Below, in pieces: positions 55,187-63,479 of a DNA stretch of 64,000 nt (the stretch's first letter is position 1; each line of letters begins with the position of its first letter). Both the position numbers and the translations under genes were made by a program. Under the pieces are notes generated by a model, which made no database searches, was not told where the DNA came from, and worked only from the letters and a program-made list of their open reading frames with translations. The stretch is from Ohtaekwangia koreensis (GTDB taxonomy: Bacteria; Bacteroidota; Bacteroidia; Cytophagales; Cyclobacteriaceae). The stretch covers positions 689,501-753,500 of the forward strand of contig NZ_FUZU01000002.1 of assembly GCF_900167975.1 (NCBI RefSeq). The letters are read 5' to 3'.

Positions 55187-55783
55187 ATGAACATAGATTC
55201 TTCAAAAGCAGAATTAGTAAACACTTTAATCAGAAACCGCAGATCAGTTTTTCAACAGCAATATAGTGGCGAAAGAGTTGACGATGCGATTGTAAACCAA
55301 ATGCTTGAGAATGCACGGTGGGCTCCAACACATAAATTTACCGAGCCATGGCATTTTGTTGTATTCACAGGTGAGGGGTTAAAACGACTTGGCGAGCAGC
55401 AGGCAGCAGTATATAAAAGCGTAACAGAGGCAAGTGGTACATTTAAAGAAGAACGCTATCAAAACCTGCTCACGAAAACAGTTTTATCATCGCACATTAT
55501 TGCTGTAGGTATGAAGCGCGATGAAAAAAAATCATTGCCTGAACTTGAAGAAATAGGAGCTGTGTTTTGTGCTGTGCAAAATATGTACCTCACGGCAGCA
55601 GCGTACGGTATAGGGTGTTACCTGAGCAGTGGTGGTATAACTTATTTTGAGGCAGCAAAAGAATTATTTGGTTTGGAAAAAGATGATAAGCTGCTCGGCT
55701 TTTTGCACATCGGCATACCAAAAGGTCCTGTGCCTGACAGCAAAAGAAAACCTATTGAAGAGAAGGTAACATGGGTAAAATAA
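55187..55783 (+). CDS. Nitroreductase family protein
   Basis: A 198-residue FMN-dependent oxidoreductase. The FMN-contacting opening LIRNRRSVFQQQYSGERVDDAIVNQMLENARWAPTHKFTEPWHFVV is typical, as is the late segment YGIGCYLSSGG and the C-terminal GFLHIGIPKG. It probably uses NAD(P)H to reduce quinones or nitro compounds; the natural substrate is unknown. It has no signal peptide. Confidence 0.9.
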   Translation: MNIDSSKAELVNTLIRNRRSVFQQQYSGERVDDAIVNQMLENARWAPTHKFTEPWHFVVFTGEGLKRLGEQQAAVYKSVTEASGTFKEERYQNLLTKTVLSSHIIAVGMKRDEKKSLPELEEIGAVFCAVQNMYLTAAAYGIGCYLSSGGITYFEAAKELFGLEKDDKLLGFLHIGIPKGPVPDSKRKPIEEKVTWVK

Positions 55784-55990
55784 AAACTGTATTTATATGG
55801 ATATAGCTTCGCAACTCATGGTATAAATTGATTGGCATGAAAGTGGCTAACCATAGTATTGATAAATATATATTGAACAATACGGATCGTAATGCCCTTT
55901 TCTGTCATCTTATCGACTTGTAAGGTTACTTTTATAACGTGAAACAGGTATTAAGAAGCTTATTGGGTAAATTGCGATAAATTAAATTGT

Positions 55991-56524
55991 ATGAAATATT
56001 CTATACTGTTACTCATTGTGTTTTCGAGTGTGCTTGTAAAGGCACAGGTTGGTAAGCAGTTTCCTGCCATGGAAGCCGAAACCGTGGAAGATAAAAAAGT
56101 AAAATTACCAGATGATGTTAAAGGCAAATACACATTGCTGGGTCTTGCATACTCAAAAAAATCGGAAGACGAATTGAATTCCTGGTTTCAACCTGTGTTT
56201 GAAAAGTTTATACAAAAAACAACAGGTGTGCTGGCCGGCTTTTCGTATGACGTAAATGTTTATTTCGTACCGATGTTCACAGGTGTCAACGCTGCGGCTA
56301 CTGGCACAGCAAAACGGAAGGCGATTAAGAACATTGATCCACAACTACTGCCCTACATCTTGTTTTACAGAGGCGAATTGAAACCATACAAAGAGGCTCT
56401 CGATTTTGAAAAGAAAGACATCCCTTACTTTTTCGTACTGGATGCTACAGGAAAAATTGTTTATGCTACCTCGGGCAAATACACGGCCGACAAAATGGAT
56501 AAAGTTGAAGAAGTGATGGAGTAG
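55991..56524 (+). CDS. Secreted thioredoxin-fold-like protein (ATP10-like)
   Basis: A 177-residue protein with signal peptide ending VKAQ. The mature part reads GKQFPAMEAETVEDKKVKLPDDVKGKYTLLGLAYSKKSEDELNSWF, and later FFVLDATGKIVYATSGKYT, which follows a peroxiredoxin/thioredoxin-like fold and recalls the ATP10 family. There is no CxxC and no Cys in the mature protein, so it is not a disulfide oxidoreductase. The gap of 207 bp before it holds a weak TACTTTTA box at 55927-55934. A role in assembly or binding is inference. Confidence 0.6.
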   Translation: MKYSILLLIVFSSVLVKAQVGKQFPAMEAETVEDKKVKLPDDVKGKYTLLGLAYSKKSEDELNSWFQPVFEKFIQKTTGVLAGFSYDVNVYFVPMFTGVNAAATGTAKRKAIKNIDPQLLPYILFYRGELKPYKEALDFEKKDIPYFFVLDATGKIVYATSGKYTADKMDKVEEVME

Positions 56525-56563
56525 GCAATGTGATGAAGTAATATACTTTGACTTGATTTCAGG

Positions 56564-56598
56564 AAAGTCCCTCTCCGTTTCGGAGAGGGACTTTTTTT
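56564..56598 (+). terminator. Strong intrinsic terminator
   Basis: A 14-bp perfect stem around a TTT loop (56564-56577 / 56581-56594) with a T-run. It ends the ATP10-like gene just upstream of the PrsW gene. Confidence 0.95.
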
Positions 56599-56603
56599 AT
56601 GCG

Positions 56604-56611
56604 TACCTTCG
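56604..56611 (+). promoter_or_regulatory. Possible -7 box for the PrsW-type gene
   Basis: TACCTTCG, a common variant of TAnnTTTG, lies 17 bases before ATG 56629 and overlaps the first codons of the longer frame from 56599. It supports the later start. Confidence 0.4.
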
Positions 56612-56628
56612 CTGTACAATTTGTTTGC

Positions 56629-57357
56629 ATGGATTTCTTCAGCTTGTTAGCCCTTGCTCTTGCTCCCGGTGTTGCCATTGGACTATATATTTACCTGAAG
56701 GATAAACACGAACGGGAGCCGTTGCTATTGCTTGTTATAAGTTTCCTGTATGGAGCATTGAGCGCCATCCTTACGCTGGCTATAAGTTACCCGATCAATA
56801 TTCTTATTCTCACCAAAGAACATGACGTTGTTCACCAGTTCGTTAACGCCTTTTTTAAAATTGCTCTGATCGAAGAGTTCAGCAAATTTATTTTTGTTCG
56901 CTTTATACTTTTCTATAATAAAAACTTCAACGAGCCTTTTGATGGTATTGTATATGCAGTAATGGTAAGCATGGGTTTTGCAACACTGGAGAACGTACTA
57001 TATACATTTCAGTCCGGGTTTATGACAGGTGTGTTGAGATTGTTTACAGCCGTGCCGGCACATGCTACATTTGGCGTTATGATGGGTTTCTTTTTAGGGA
57101 AAGCCAAATTCACACACCGGCAAGGATTACTGATGAGCATTGTTGCACTCGCAGTCGCTACACTCTTTCATGGTATGTACGATTACTTCTGGTTTATATC
57201 CTATCTACCCGGCATTTGGCTTGCCGCCATTGCATCACTGCTCATAGGATTTGTTTTGTCGCGTAAAGCCATCCGGCTACATCAGCAGGCATCGCCCTTT
57301 ATAGCACAAAATCATTCGCATATAAAAGAAGACAAGCCGGAGCCTCCGGAAGTATAG
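56629..57357 (+). CDS. PrsW-type intramembrane metalloprotease
   Basis: A 242-residue membrane protein with about eight predicted helices. PrsW motifs are present: Glu82-Glu83-x-x-Lys86 in LIEEFSKF, GFATLENVLY (Glu121, Asn122), His145 in PAHATFG and His181 in LFHGMYD. PrsW cleaves the anti-sigma factor RsiW in Bacillus subtilis; the target here is unknown and no sigma/anti-sigma pair is adjacent. The start at 56629 is preferred because the longer frame begins right at the terminator's T-run and covers a promoter-like box. Confidence 0.87.
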   Translation: MDFFSLLALALAPGVAIGLYIYLKDKHEREPLLLLVISFLYGALSAILTLAISYPINILILTKEHDVVHQFVNAFFKIALIEEFSKFIFVRFILFYNKNFNEPFDGIVYAVMVSMGFATLENVLYTFQSGFMTGVLRLFTAVPAHATFGVMMGFFLGKAKFTHRQGLLMSIVALAVATLFHGMYDYFWFISYLPGIWLAAIASLLIGFVLSRKAIRLHQQASPFIAQNHSHIKEDKPEPPEV

Positions 57358-57885
57358 CTATTGTATTTTTTTCAATGTGGCAGTCTTTTTAAAGTATCCT
57401 TTCTGGATCAGGCTGATCAACTTTTTAGATGAAGGATCGATCTGGTATAAGGTTTCATTTTTCAACACCGTTGAGTCAACTTGTATTTCTTTGGACAAGT
57501 GCTGCAGCATATCATGAAATACACTGTCTTCAGCCTGCAACATATAGCAGGTGATATCGCCATTCTTTTCTTGTTGAATAACGCGCAGTAACCACTCAGG
57601 TCTGTCATTGATGTTGATGAAGTAAAATCCTTCGTGGTATTTCAAAAGTAAACTGTCGCTTAGAATACTTCCACCGTGCGGATCGCTGGATGCAAAATAT
57701 CGGTTGGATTGCACAACCAGTGTATCGCGTATAGCACGATTATCATCCGGAAGGATATACCGGCCTTGCAAAGAAGAAGGTATACTATGAAGTTTTTTTA
57801 TACCCTTTGGTTGCGGTTCTTTATAGGTAACTTCTTTGCAACTGATCAGTAGTATAAGAATGAAATAAACGAGAACTCTCTTCAT
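57358..57885 (-). CDS. Lipoprotein of unknown function
   Basis: A 175-residue lipoprotein with lipobox Cys16 (ILLISC). The rest is mixed alpha/beta (GRYILPDDNRAIRDTLVVQSNRYFASSD; LLKYHEGFYFININDRPEWLLRVI) with no motif I recognise. Its stop codon touches the PrsW stop (TAGCTA), so the two genes are convergent with no space. A promoter lies almost at its start codon. Confidence 0.72.
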   Translation of the reverse strand: MKRVLVYFILILLISCKEVTYKEPQPKGIKKLHSIPSSLQGRYILPDDNRAIRDTLVVQSNRYFASSDPHGGSILSDSLLLKYHEGFYFININDRPEWLLRVIQQEKNGDITCYMLQAEDSVFHDMLQHLSKEIQVDSTVLKNETLYQIDPSSKKLISLIQKGYFKKTATLKKIQ

Positions 57886-57890
57886 GGAAA

Positions 57891-57920
57891 TGAAGGTACA
57901 AAGAACATTGAAAAAGCAAA
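57891..57920 (-). promoter_or_regulatory. Promoter abutting the lipoprotein start codon
   Basis: On the minus strand TTTG (57917-57920), 18 bases, then TACCTTCA (57891-57898). Only five bases separate it from the ATG at 57885, implying a leaderless or nearly leaderless mRNA. Confidence 0.55.
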
Positions 57921-57924
57921 AAAA

Positions 57925-60306
57925 TTACTGAACGCGTAATCCTTCTTCAATATCTTTCAACAAATTATCAGGGTCTATCATTGGCAAAGTATTTTGTTCA
58001 CTTGCCATTTGTGCACGCAACGCATGTAGGCCGGTAGCTCCTGGTAACTCTTCCAACTCAAGCTCTTCCACTTCACCAACGATCATACCCTTCGCTTTCA
58101 GGTAGTGGAAGTATCGCTTATACTCATCCTCTACCTTTGCCTGGTTATATACAATGGCAAGTTTACCCGGTTGAGTAAGTCGCTCTCCTGTATTTTTTAT
58201 ATGCGCTTTATCAATTCGTTTCTTAACGATCTCATACCGGATATCATAGGCGCCATCCACATCAAACTGTTTTTCATCAGGGCGGAAGCGGATAGAAATC
58301 GGCTGGTCGTGTACCAATATCAATTGAGTTATTTCGAGCTTCGTCTTCATGTTCGATTTCAACGCTTCAATTTTGCGATTAACCTCGATCATCACCAGCA
58401 ACTGCCACAAGCGGAAGTTCTTCAGATTAAAAGTGTCGAACGTTTTATTTTTTACCAGAGAAGTTCCCAGGTATATAGTAAACTCAACGCCATCGGTTTT
58501 ATACTTCTCGAAATAATGGGGAAACATTTTTTGTGCATCATTCTCCGCATCGTCCAGGTAATTGCTGATGGTTCTGTTAATGAGTTCAAGACTTTCCTCA
58601 AATGCCTTTCTGCGTTTGTACACCACCCCAAACGTTGGGTCGAGGTTAGACTTATACTTATCGATGAGCCGCTGAAGTTCTTCTTCATTACTAAAATGAT
58701 CGATCATTGGATTGATCTCCGATTTCAAAAAGTCGAGCACATTGCTTTCATCACCGGAGGCAAGGCCACGATTAATTTTCTGGAGTTGCTCATCCGTTTT
58801 AAAGATAGCTTCTTCCAGCAAGGGAAGTTTTGTAACAGCGTAAATTTTATGAAGAAGTTCTTTAGCAAGCTTCAGGTTTTGTTGAAGGTCGCGTTGAATG
58901 GCCATGTTACGTTCGATCGAGGAATTGCGCACATCTGCCAAACCATACAACGGGTATACATCTTTGAAAGCAATCTCTTCAAGAGTCGCCTTATCATCTG
59001 TTCTTCTTTTGTTTAACAGATTCAACCCTGCTTCAAAAAACCTCCATTGAACCGTAGGATGTATAGCGGTACATTCTTCCTGGATCAACGCCCGTACTTC
59101 TGTAGACATTTCTTCCTTTACGCGTTTTACGGAAGCGGTAAACATCGGAAGTACATTTTCAACTTTATGCGCGCTTACCGGATTCAACTTACCCGGTGTT
59201 GGTGTAGCGAGCTCAAGCATACCTATAATTTCTTCGCCATCAATCAGTGGGGCGAGTAATATATTCTGAATGCCATTCTTCAAAAGCGATTCTTCCACTA
59301 CAGATTTAAAGGGATACTCGGAGAGATTCTCTATGGTAACGTATCGTCTTTCGAGCCAGCTTCGCTCATATATAGATCCTGTAAAATCCTGACAAGGAGA
59401 ATTGTCGTTGCTGCAAGCTGTTACACTATTCCAGCGTTCGGCTTCGGGGTTATTTATTACGATGTCATTATTAGGATCCAGGTATGCAATGCCTAAACGA
59501 ATGTCGGGTATACCAAAAAGCGAACGGAGCTTATGTTGGATCCGTACAAAACTCTCGCTGCGGATCACGGCATTGCGCTCAAGTAAATCATACTTGATAG
59601 ACGAGAGCATTTCTTGCTCTGTAACATCTACGAGACGCATGATCAGCAATCCATGAAACTCAAAATTTTCAGGGTTGATATACTGCAGCCACAAATCGTG
59701 ATCGTAAATTTTCTCCATCAGAAATTTTACAATGTTTTTCTCGATGGGTTTATATTCAACCTTTGCGATTACGTCACAGAACTGGTGACTGATTTCTATT
59801 TTATATACTTTGTCTAATCCGTTATTCGGATCTTTCAACGTTACAAGCACAGGCCGAGGACTTTCCGCGAACATTCCTAGATTCTGGAATTTCTCAAGGA
59901 TCATCAAACAAGCCCGTACAGTTTTGCCGAGTTTAATTTTGCCTCCCGGTACATTCGCCTGTGCATGTTCTTCAAAAGATTCAAAGAATATAGTTTTGTC
60001 AAATGCAGGTGTGCTATATAAAGATTTAAACTTAAAAGGTTGGAGTGCAACGATCAGATCATTGTTGTTGGTAGCGGAAGGAATAGCGGCCGTCATCAGA
60101 AAATCGATGAACGGTTTGTGTCGTGCAAATACCGCTTCATCCTCTATAGGTTGCTTCAGCTCGGGTGCTTGCTCAATATATGCTTTAATGGTGGGTGCAA
60201 AAGCAGAAAAGTGACCTTCCTGGATACGCTGTTCCCAATGTTCTATCAGCAGCCGAAAGCTTAATAGAGTTTTAAAGGGAAATATAGTGGTGGTAGAATT
60301 GTCCAT
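57925..60306 (-). CDS. Large GAF-domain protein of unknown function
   Basis: A 793-residue cytoplasmic protein. The middle (about residues 245-400) carries a GAF-type module: LGIAYLDPNNDIVINNP, then RYVTIENLSEYPFKSVVEESLLKNGIQNILLAPLIDGEEIIGMLELATP. Around it lie long helical regions of no family that I recognise; the C-terminal part (about 600-790) is mixed and acidic. There is no histidine kinase, cyclase or DNA-binding domain. It may be a sensor or scaffold that binds a small ligand; the output is unknown. Confidence 0.72.
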   Translation of the reverse strand: MDNSTTTIFPFKTLLSFRLLIEHWEQRIQEGHFSAFAPTIKAYIEQAPELKQPIEDEAVFARHKPFIDFLMTAAIPSATNNNDLIVALQPFKFKSLYSTPAFDKTIFFESFEEHAQANVPGGKIKLGKTVRACLMILEKFQNLGMFAESPRPVLVTLKDPNNGLDKVYKIEISHQFCDVIAKVEYKPIEKNIVKFLMEKIYDHDLWLQYINPENFEFHGLLIMRLVDVTEQEMLSSIKYDLLERNAVIRSESFVRIQHKLRSLFGIPDIRLGIAYLDPNNDIVINNPEAERWNSVTACSNDNSPCQDFTGSIYERSWLERRYVTIENLSEYPFKSVVEESLLKNGIQNILLAPLIDGEEIIGMLELATPTPGKLNPVSAHKVENVLPMFTASVKRVKEEMSTEVRALIQEECTAIHPTVQWRFFEAGLNLLNKRRTDDKATLEEIAFKDVYPLYGLADVRNSSIERNMAIQRDLQQNLKLAKELLHKIYAVTKLPLLEEAIFKTDEQLQKINRGLASGDESNVLDFLKSEINPMIDHFSNEEELQRLIDKYKSNLDPTFGVVYKRRKAFEESLELINRTISNYLDDAENDAQKMFPHYFEKYKTDGVEFTIYLGTSLVKNKTFDTFNLKNFRLWQLLVMIEVNRKIEALKSNMKTKLEITQLILVHDQPISIRFRPDEKQFDVDGAYDIRYEIVKKRIDKAHIKNTGERLTQPGKLAIVYNQAKVEDEYKRYFHYLKAKGMIVGEVEELELEELPGATGLHALRAQMASEQNTLPMIDPDNLLKDIEEGLRVQ

Positions 60307-60509
60307 GCAAATGAGTTATTGGTAGTAAATACGAGGGATCACAACCAAGGTTCCTTAAAATTAGACGGAAGTGTTGAATTTTTAGTGTAAAACCTTAACT
60401 TATTAGTATGAATCACAACACACAATCCAGGTGTAATCCTGCTGCTATTTTTAAAGTGATTACAACCCGGCCGATGATTGAAGTGTCTATTACATAAATG
60501 CAACAAAAA

Positions 60510-61232
60510 ATGAAGTGCCGGGTATTCCTCTGTGCGTTCGTCTGGATTATTTGTGCTGGGTGCAGTCTCAGTGAAAGCGCCCTGCAAGATGGGCTATATG
60601 TTTTTTCGGATGTTTCTGATTTTAGTAAAAGTCAATATGGCTGGGAAGCAGATTTTACCGACTATCCGGCCACGCAAGAAGATTCTATGAAATTCAATCT
60701 GCGATCTGACTATACGAATTTGCCAGCCAATCTGGGTTCAAAGAAAGCCATGATGTTGTCGGGTAATAATTTAAGTGATGATCTCTTTATGTTTATGAAA
60801 AAGAAAGTCACAGGTCTTACTCCGAACACAGCCTATAACATTGTATTTGAAATCAAGTTTGCTACCAACGCTCCTTCGGGAAGCTCCACAGCTGGGGGAT
60901 CTCCTGGTGAAAGTGTATTTCTGAAAGCCGGAGCTTCGAATGTCGAACCGCAGAAAGTTATACTGGAAAGTAATTATACTCTGAACGTTGACAAAGGCAA
61001 ACAACTGGATCGTGGAGAAAACATGATTGTGTTGGGTAACATTGCCGGCGGTGCAAACATACAAGACTATACATTGATCACACGCACCAATGCTGATAGC
61101 TATGTTCCCTTTGTTGCTACGAGTAATAATGCGGGTGAGCTATGGTTAATTGTAGGAACAGATTCCGGTTATACTGGGACAACGACCATTTATTATACCA
61201 ACGTGAGCGTTGTGTTCAGCGCAACCTATTAA
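60510..61232 (+). CDS. Lipoprotein of unknown function
   Basis: A 240-residue lipoprotein (start at the second Met, 60510) with signal MKCRVFLCAFVWIICAGC, the final Cys being the lipidated residue. The rest is beta-rich with many Gly, Ser, Thr and Asn (GSKKAMMLSGNNLSDDLFMFMKKKVTGLTPNTAYNIVFEIKF), suggesting a carbohydrate-binding or fibronectin-like jelly-roll fold. It has no recognised family motif and stands alone. Confidence 0.68.
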   Translation: MKCRVFLCAFVWIICAGCSLSESALQDGLYVFSDVSDFSKSQYGWEADFTDYPATQEDSMKFNLRSDYTNLPANLGSKKAMMLSGNNLSDDLFMFMKKKVTGLTPNTAYNIVFEIKFATNAPSGSSTAGGSPGESVFLKAGASNVEPQKVILESNYTLNVDKGKQLDRGENMIVLGNIAGGANIQDYTLITRTNADSYVPFVATSNNAGELWLIVGTDSGYTGTTTIYYTNVSVVFSATY

Positions 61233-61300
61233 TCCCATCATCGAATTGCAGTTTACGTAACTATATATTTAGGCACTATAGCTACCGAACAAAAGTAAGC

Positions 61301-61332
61301 TTGTAAATTTCTTCTGTTAAATTTTAGCTTCG
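61301..61332 (+). promoter_or_regulatory. Promoter for proC
   Basis: TTG at 61301-61303, a 21-base spacer, then TAGCTTCG at 61325-61332, a variant of TAnnTTTG. The ATG lies 58 bases downstream. Confidence 0.5.
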
Positions 61333-61389
61333 CGTGAAGAAGTCGAAGAAAGTGTTTTAATTTTCACACTTCATCTTTCAATCACGTTT

Positions 61390-62187
61390 ATGAAGCATTC
61401 AAAGATTGCCATTATTGGCGGAGGAAATTTAGGAGCAGCTATCGCAGAAGGACTTATCAAAAGTGAGTTTGTTGTTCCGCAGCAGATCACCGTTACACGT
61501 AGAAATCTCGCAGCACTTTTGCCTCTCGAAACAGCAGGCGTAACGATCACCAGCGATAATGAAAAAGCAATTAAAGATAGTGATGTAATTATCGTAGCAC
61601 TTAAACCTTATAACGTTAAGGAGGTTCTGGAAGGACTGAAGAAGAATTTCGATCCATCGCGACATATAATCATTAGTGTAGTAACCGGAGTCTTTCTGAA
61701 AGACCTAGCGGCCATAGTAAATCATGGAGTGCCGATCTTCCGCGCCATGCCCAATACGGCGATCGCTATACAAGAGTCTGTAACATGCCTTTGTTACGAA
61801 GGTGCCAGTGATATACAGATAAAGTATGTTACCGATCTTTTCGATCAGCTGGGAATTACCATTGCCATTGATGAAAAACTTATGGACGCAGCAACCGTGC
61901 TGGGTGCATGTGGTATAGCGTATGCATTGCGTTTCATTCGTGCCTCTACGCAAGGTGGTATAGAAATCGGCTTCGATGCTAAAACAGCAAATCTCATTGC
62001 AGCACAAACGGTAAAGGGCGCAGCAGAATTATTATTGAAATTAGGACGCCATCCAGAAGCAGAGATTGATAAAGTAACAACACCGAAGGGATGTACCATC
62101 GTTGGATTAAATGAAATGGAGCATCAGGGATTCAGCTCATCGCTGATCAAAGGCATTGGCGCATCGTATGACAAGATTGTAAAGTAG
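61390..62187 (+). CDS. proC: Pyrroline-5-carboxylate reductase
   Basis: A 265-residue NAD(P)H enzyme for the last step of proline synthesis. The Rossmann start is IAIIGGGNLGAAIAEGLIKS, followed by VIIVALKPYNVKEVL, FRAMPNTAIAIQESVTCLC and the substrate region AAQTVKGAAELLL..HPEAEIDKVTTPKGCTIVGL. The length is normal. Confidence 0.95.
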   Translation: MKHSKIAIIGGGNLGAAIAEGLIKSEFVVPQQITVTRRNLAALLPLETAGVTITSDNEKAIKDSDVIIVALKPYNVKEVLEGLKKNFDPSRHIIISVVTGVFLKDLAAIVNHGVPIFRAMPNTAIAIQESVTCLCYEGASDIQIKYVTDLFDQLGITIAIDEKLMDAATVLGACGIAYALRFIRASTQGGIEIGFDAKTANLIAAQTVKGAAELLLKLGRHPEAEIDKVTTPKGCTIVGLNEMEHQGFSSSLIKGIGASYDKIVK

Positions 62188-62210
62188 GAGTACAGCAGGA
62201 TATAGTTTAG

Positions 62211-62684
62211 TTAGAAGCGTATCCTGACTTCATCTTTATACTTCACCGGTACACGGAAGGGTATACCATGATAGGTTAATTTGAGAGAACCCTCGTAGCG
62301 AACTTCAAACTTCTTTCCGCCCAATACACCGAGCAACGTATCAAAGAATCCAAGTTCTTTCATGGCGAGTTGTACTTCCAGCGGCACTGTAAATTCTCCT
62401 TTTGCAGGGATCACGGTTCTAAGCTTCTGATCGATCTTGCCTGCTTTTTTCCCATTCACATATATATCTACATCTATTTTTCTGAGCCTTCCTTGTTTGT
62501 TGTTCGGGTTGAAAAAAATAGCGTTCGCTTTTAACCGAGGGTCTGTATTGGCATCGACCACAACGTCTTTGATCTGCCGGAGTTGAACTTCTTCGTAATC
62601 GGTTTTACATCCATATAGCAGGGCGACAAATAAAAATGTAAACGCCAGCCGAACTATTGGGTGGATAAACATGTTGTGCTTCAT
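62211..62684 (-). CDS. LEA type 2-like lipoprotein
   Basis: A 157-residue lipoprotein with lipobox Cys26 (LLYGC). The mature part fits the LEA14-like/WHy fold: VVDANTDPRLKANAIFFNPNNKQGRLRKIDVDIYVNGKKAGKI, then IPAKGEFTVPLEVQLAMKELG. LEA-2 domains are small beta sandwiches linked to stress protection in other organisms; the role in Bacteroidota is unknown. It converges with proC. Confidence 0.78.
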   Translation of the reverse strand: MKHNMFIHPIVRLAFTFLFVALLYGCKTDYEEVQLRQIKDVVVDANTDPRLKANAIFFNPNNKQGRLRKIDVDIYVNGKKAGKIDQKLRTVIPAKGEFTVPLEVQLAMKELGFFDTLLGVLGGKKFEVRYEGSLKLTYHGIPFRVPVKYKDEVRIRF

Positions 62685-62741
62685 GATAGGAAAATGATAT
62701 AAATTTCCGCACAGAGAAATTACGGTGCGATTAAGTAAAAT

Positions 62742-62790
62742 GTTATCTGCTACAAGTATTATGCCTGAGCATACACCTCTAACAGATAAC
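62742..62790 (-). repeat. Nested hairpin downstream of tpx
   Basis: GTTATCTG (62742-62749) pairs with CAGATAAC (62783-62790), and a smaller TATGC/GCATA stem lies inside. A short T-rich run follows on the minus strand, so it may act as a weak tpx terminator. Confidence 0.5.
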
Positions 62791-62798
62791 GAATAAGT

Positions 62799-63299
62799 TT
62801 AGCCAATAGCGTTTAGTGCGGCGTCATAATTGGGTTCCTGACCGATCGTAGGAACAACTTCGGTATACTTTATTTTACCCTCCTGGTCGATAACGACAAC
62901 ACAACGCGCGAGTAAGCCGTTGAGCCCGCCATCAACCATTTCAACACCATAACTCTTTGAGAAGCCCTTGTTTTTGAAATCAGAAAGACTCACCACCTGG
63001 TCGATTCCTTCTGCAGCACAAAAACGTTTGAAGGCAAAAGGAAGATCTTTGGAGATGCTGAGAATAACGGTATTATTTTTTTCTGCTGCACGCTTGTTAA
63101 AGGTGCGTACAGAGGTGGCGCATACACCGGTATCAATGCTGGGAAATATATTCAGTACTATATTTTTACCTGCATAATCCTTCAGGGAATATTCTTTAAG
63201 ATCAATTCCCGCCAAAGTGAAATCCGGAGCTGTAGAACCGATTGCAGGTAAGTTTCCGTTGGTTGTAACAACGGCTTCACCAAGTTTTGTTTGTGCCAT
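62799..63299 (-). CDS. tpx: Thiol peroxidase
   Basis: A 166-residue atypical two-Cys peroxiredoxin that reduces peroxides. The peroxidatic Cys60 lies in FPSIDTGVCATSVRTFN and the resolving Cys94 in AFKRFCAAEGI, matching the Tpx spacing. The opening VTTNGNLPAIGSTAPDFTLAGIDL is typical. It probably draws electrons from thioredoxin. Confidence 0.96.
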   Translation of the reverse strand: MAQTKLGEAVVTTNGNLPAIGSTAPDFTLAGIDLKEYSLKDYAGKNIVLNIFPSIDTGVCATSVRTFNKRAAEKNNTVILSISKDLPFAFKRFCAAEGIDQVVSLSDFKNKGFSKSYGVEMVDGGLNGLLARCVVVIDQEGKIKYTEVVPTIGQEPNYDAALNAIG

Positions 63300-63351
63300 G
63301 AATAAATTATTAAAATGTTAGAATGTAGATAACAAAGCTTTAAAGCCAGTG

Positions 63352-63396
63352 TTCAAAATTAATTATGTTCTTGTTATGGCATAATTTTATTTTGAA
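63352..63396. repeat. AT-rich inverted repeat between tpx and rnr
   Basis: Arms 63352-63367 and 63380-63396 (16 and 17 bases) pair with one bulge and no more than a mismatch, around a 12-base loop. It lies between divergent genes, so it cannot be a shared terminator; it could be an operator or DNA-bending site. Confidence 0.55.
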
Positions 63397-63479
63397 TAAT
63401 AGCATCGTATAGATGTAGAGTGACACGAATTGCTGATATTTAGAAGCAATTATTATTGTAATTAATTAACCCCGCTCGC

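Noticed and set aside
58105-59016. 303-codon plus-strand frame inside the GAF gene
   Set aside because: It is antisense to a conserved coding frame, and its composition (many Phe, Ile, His and Leu) is that of an antisense shadow.
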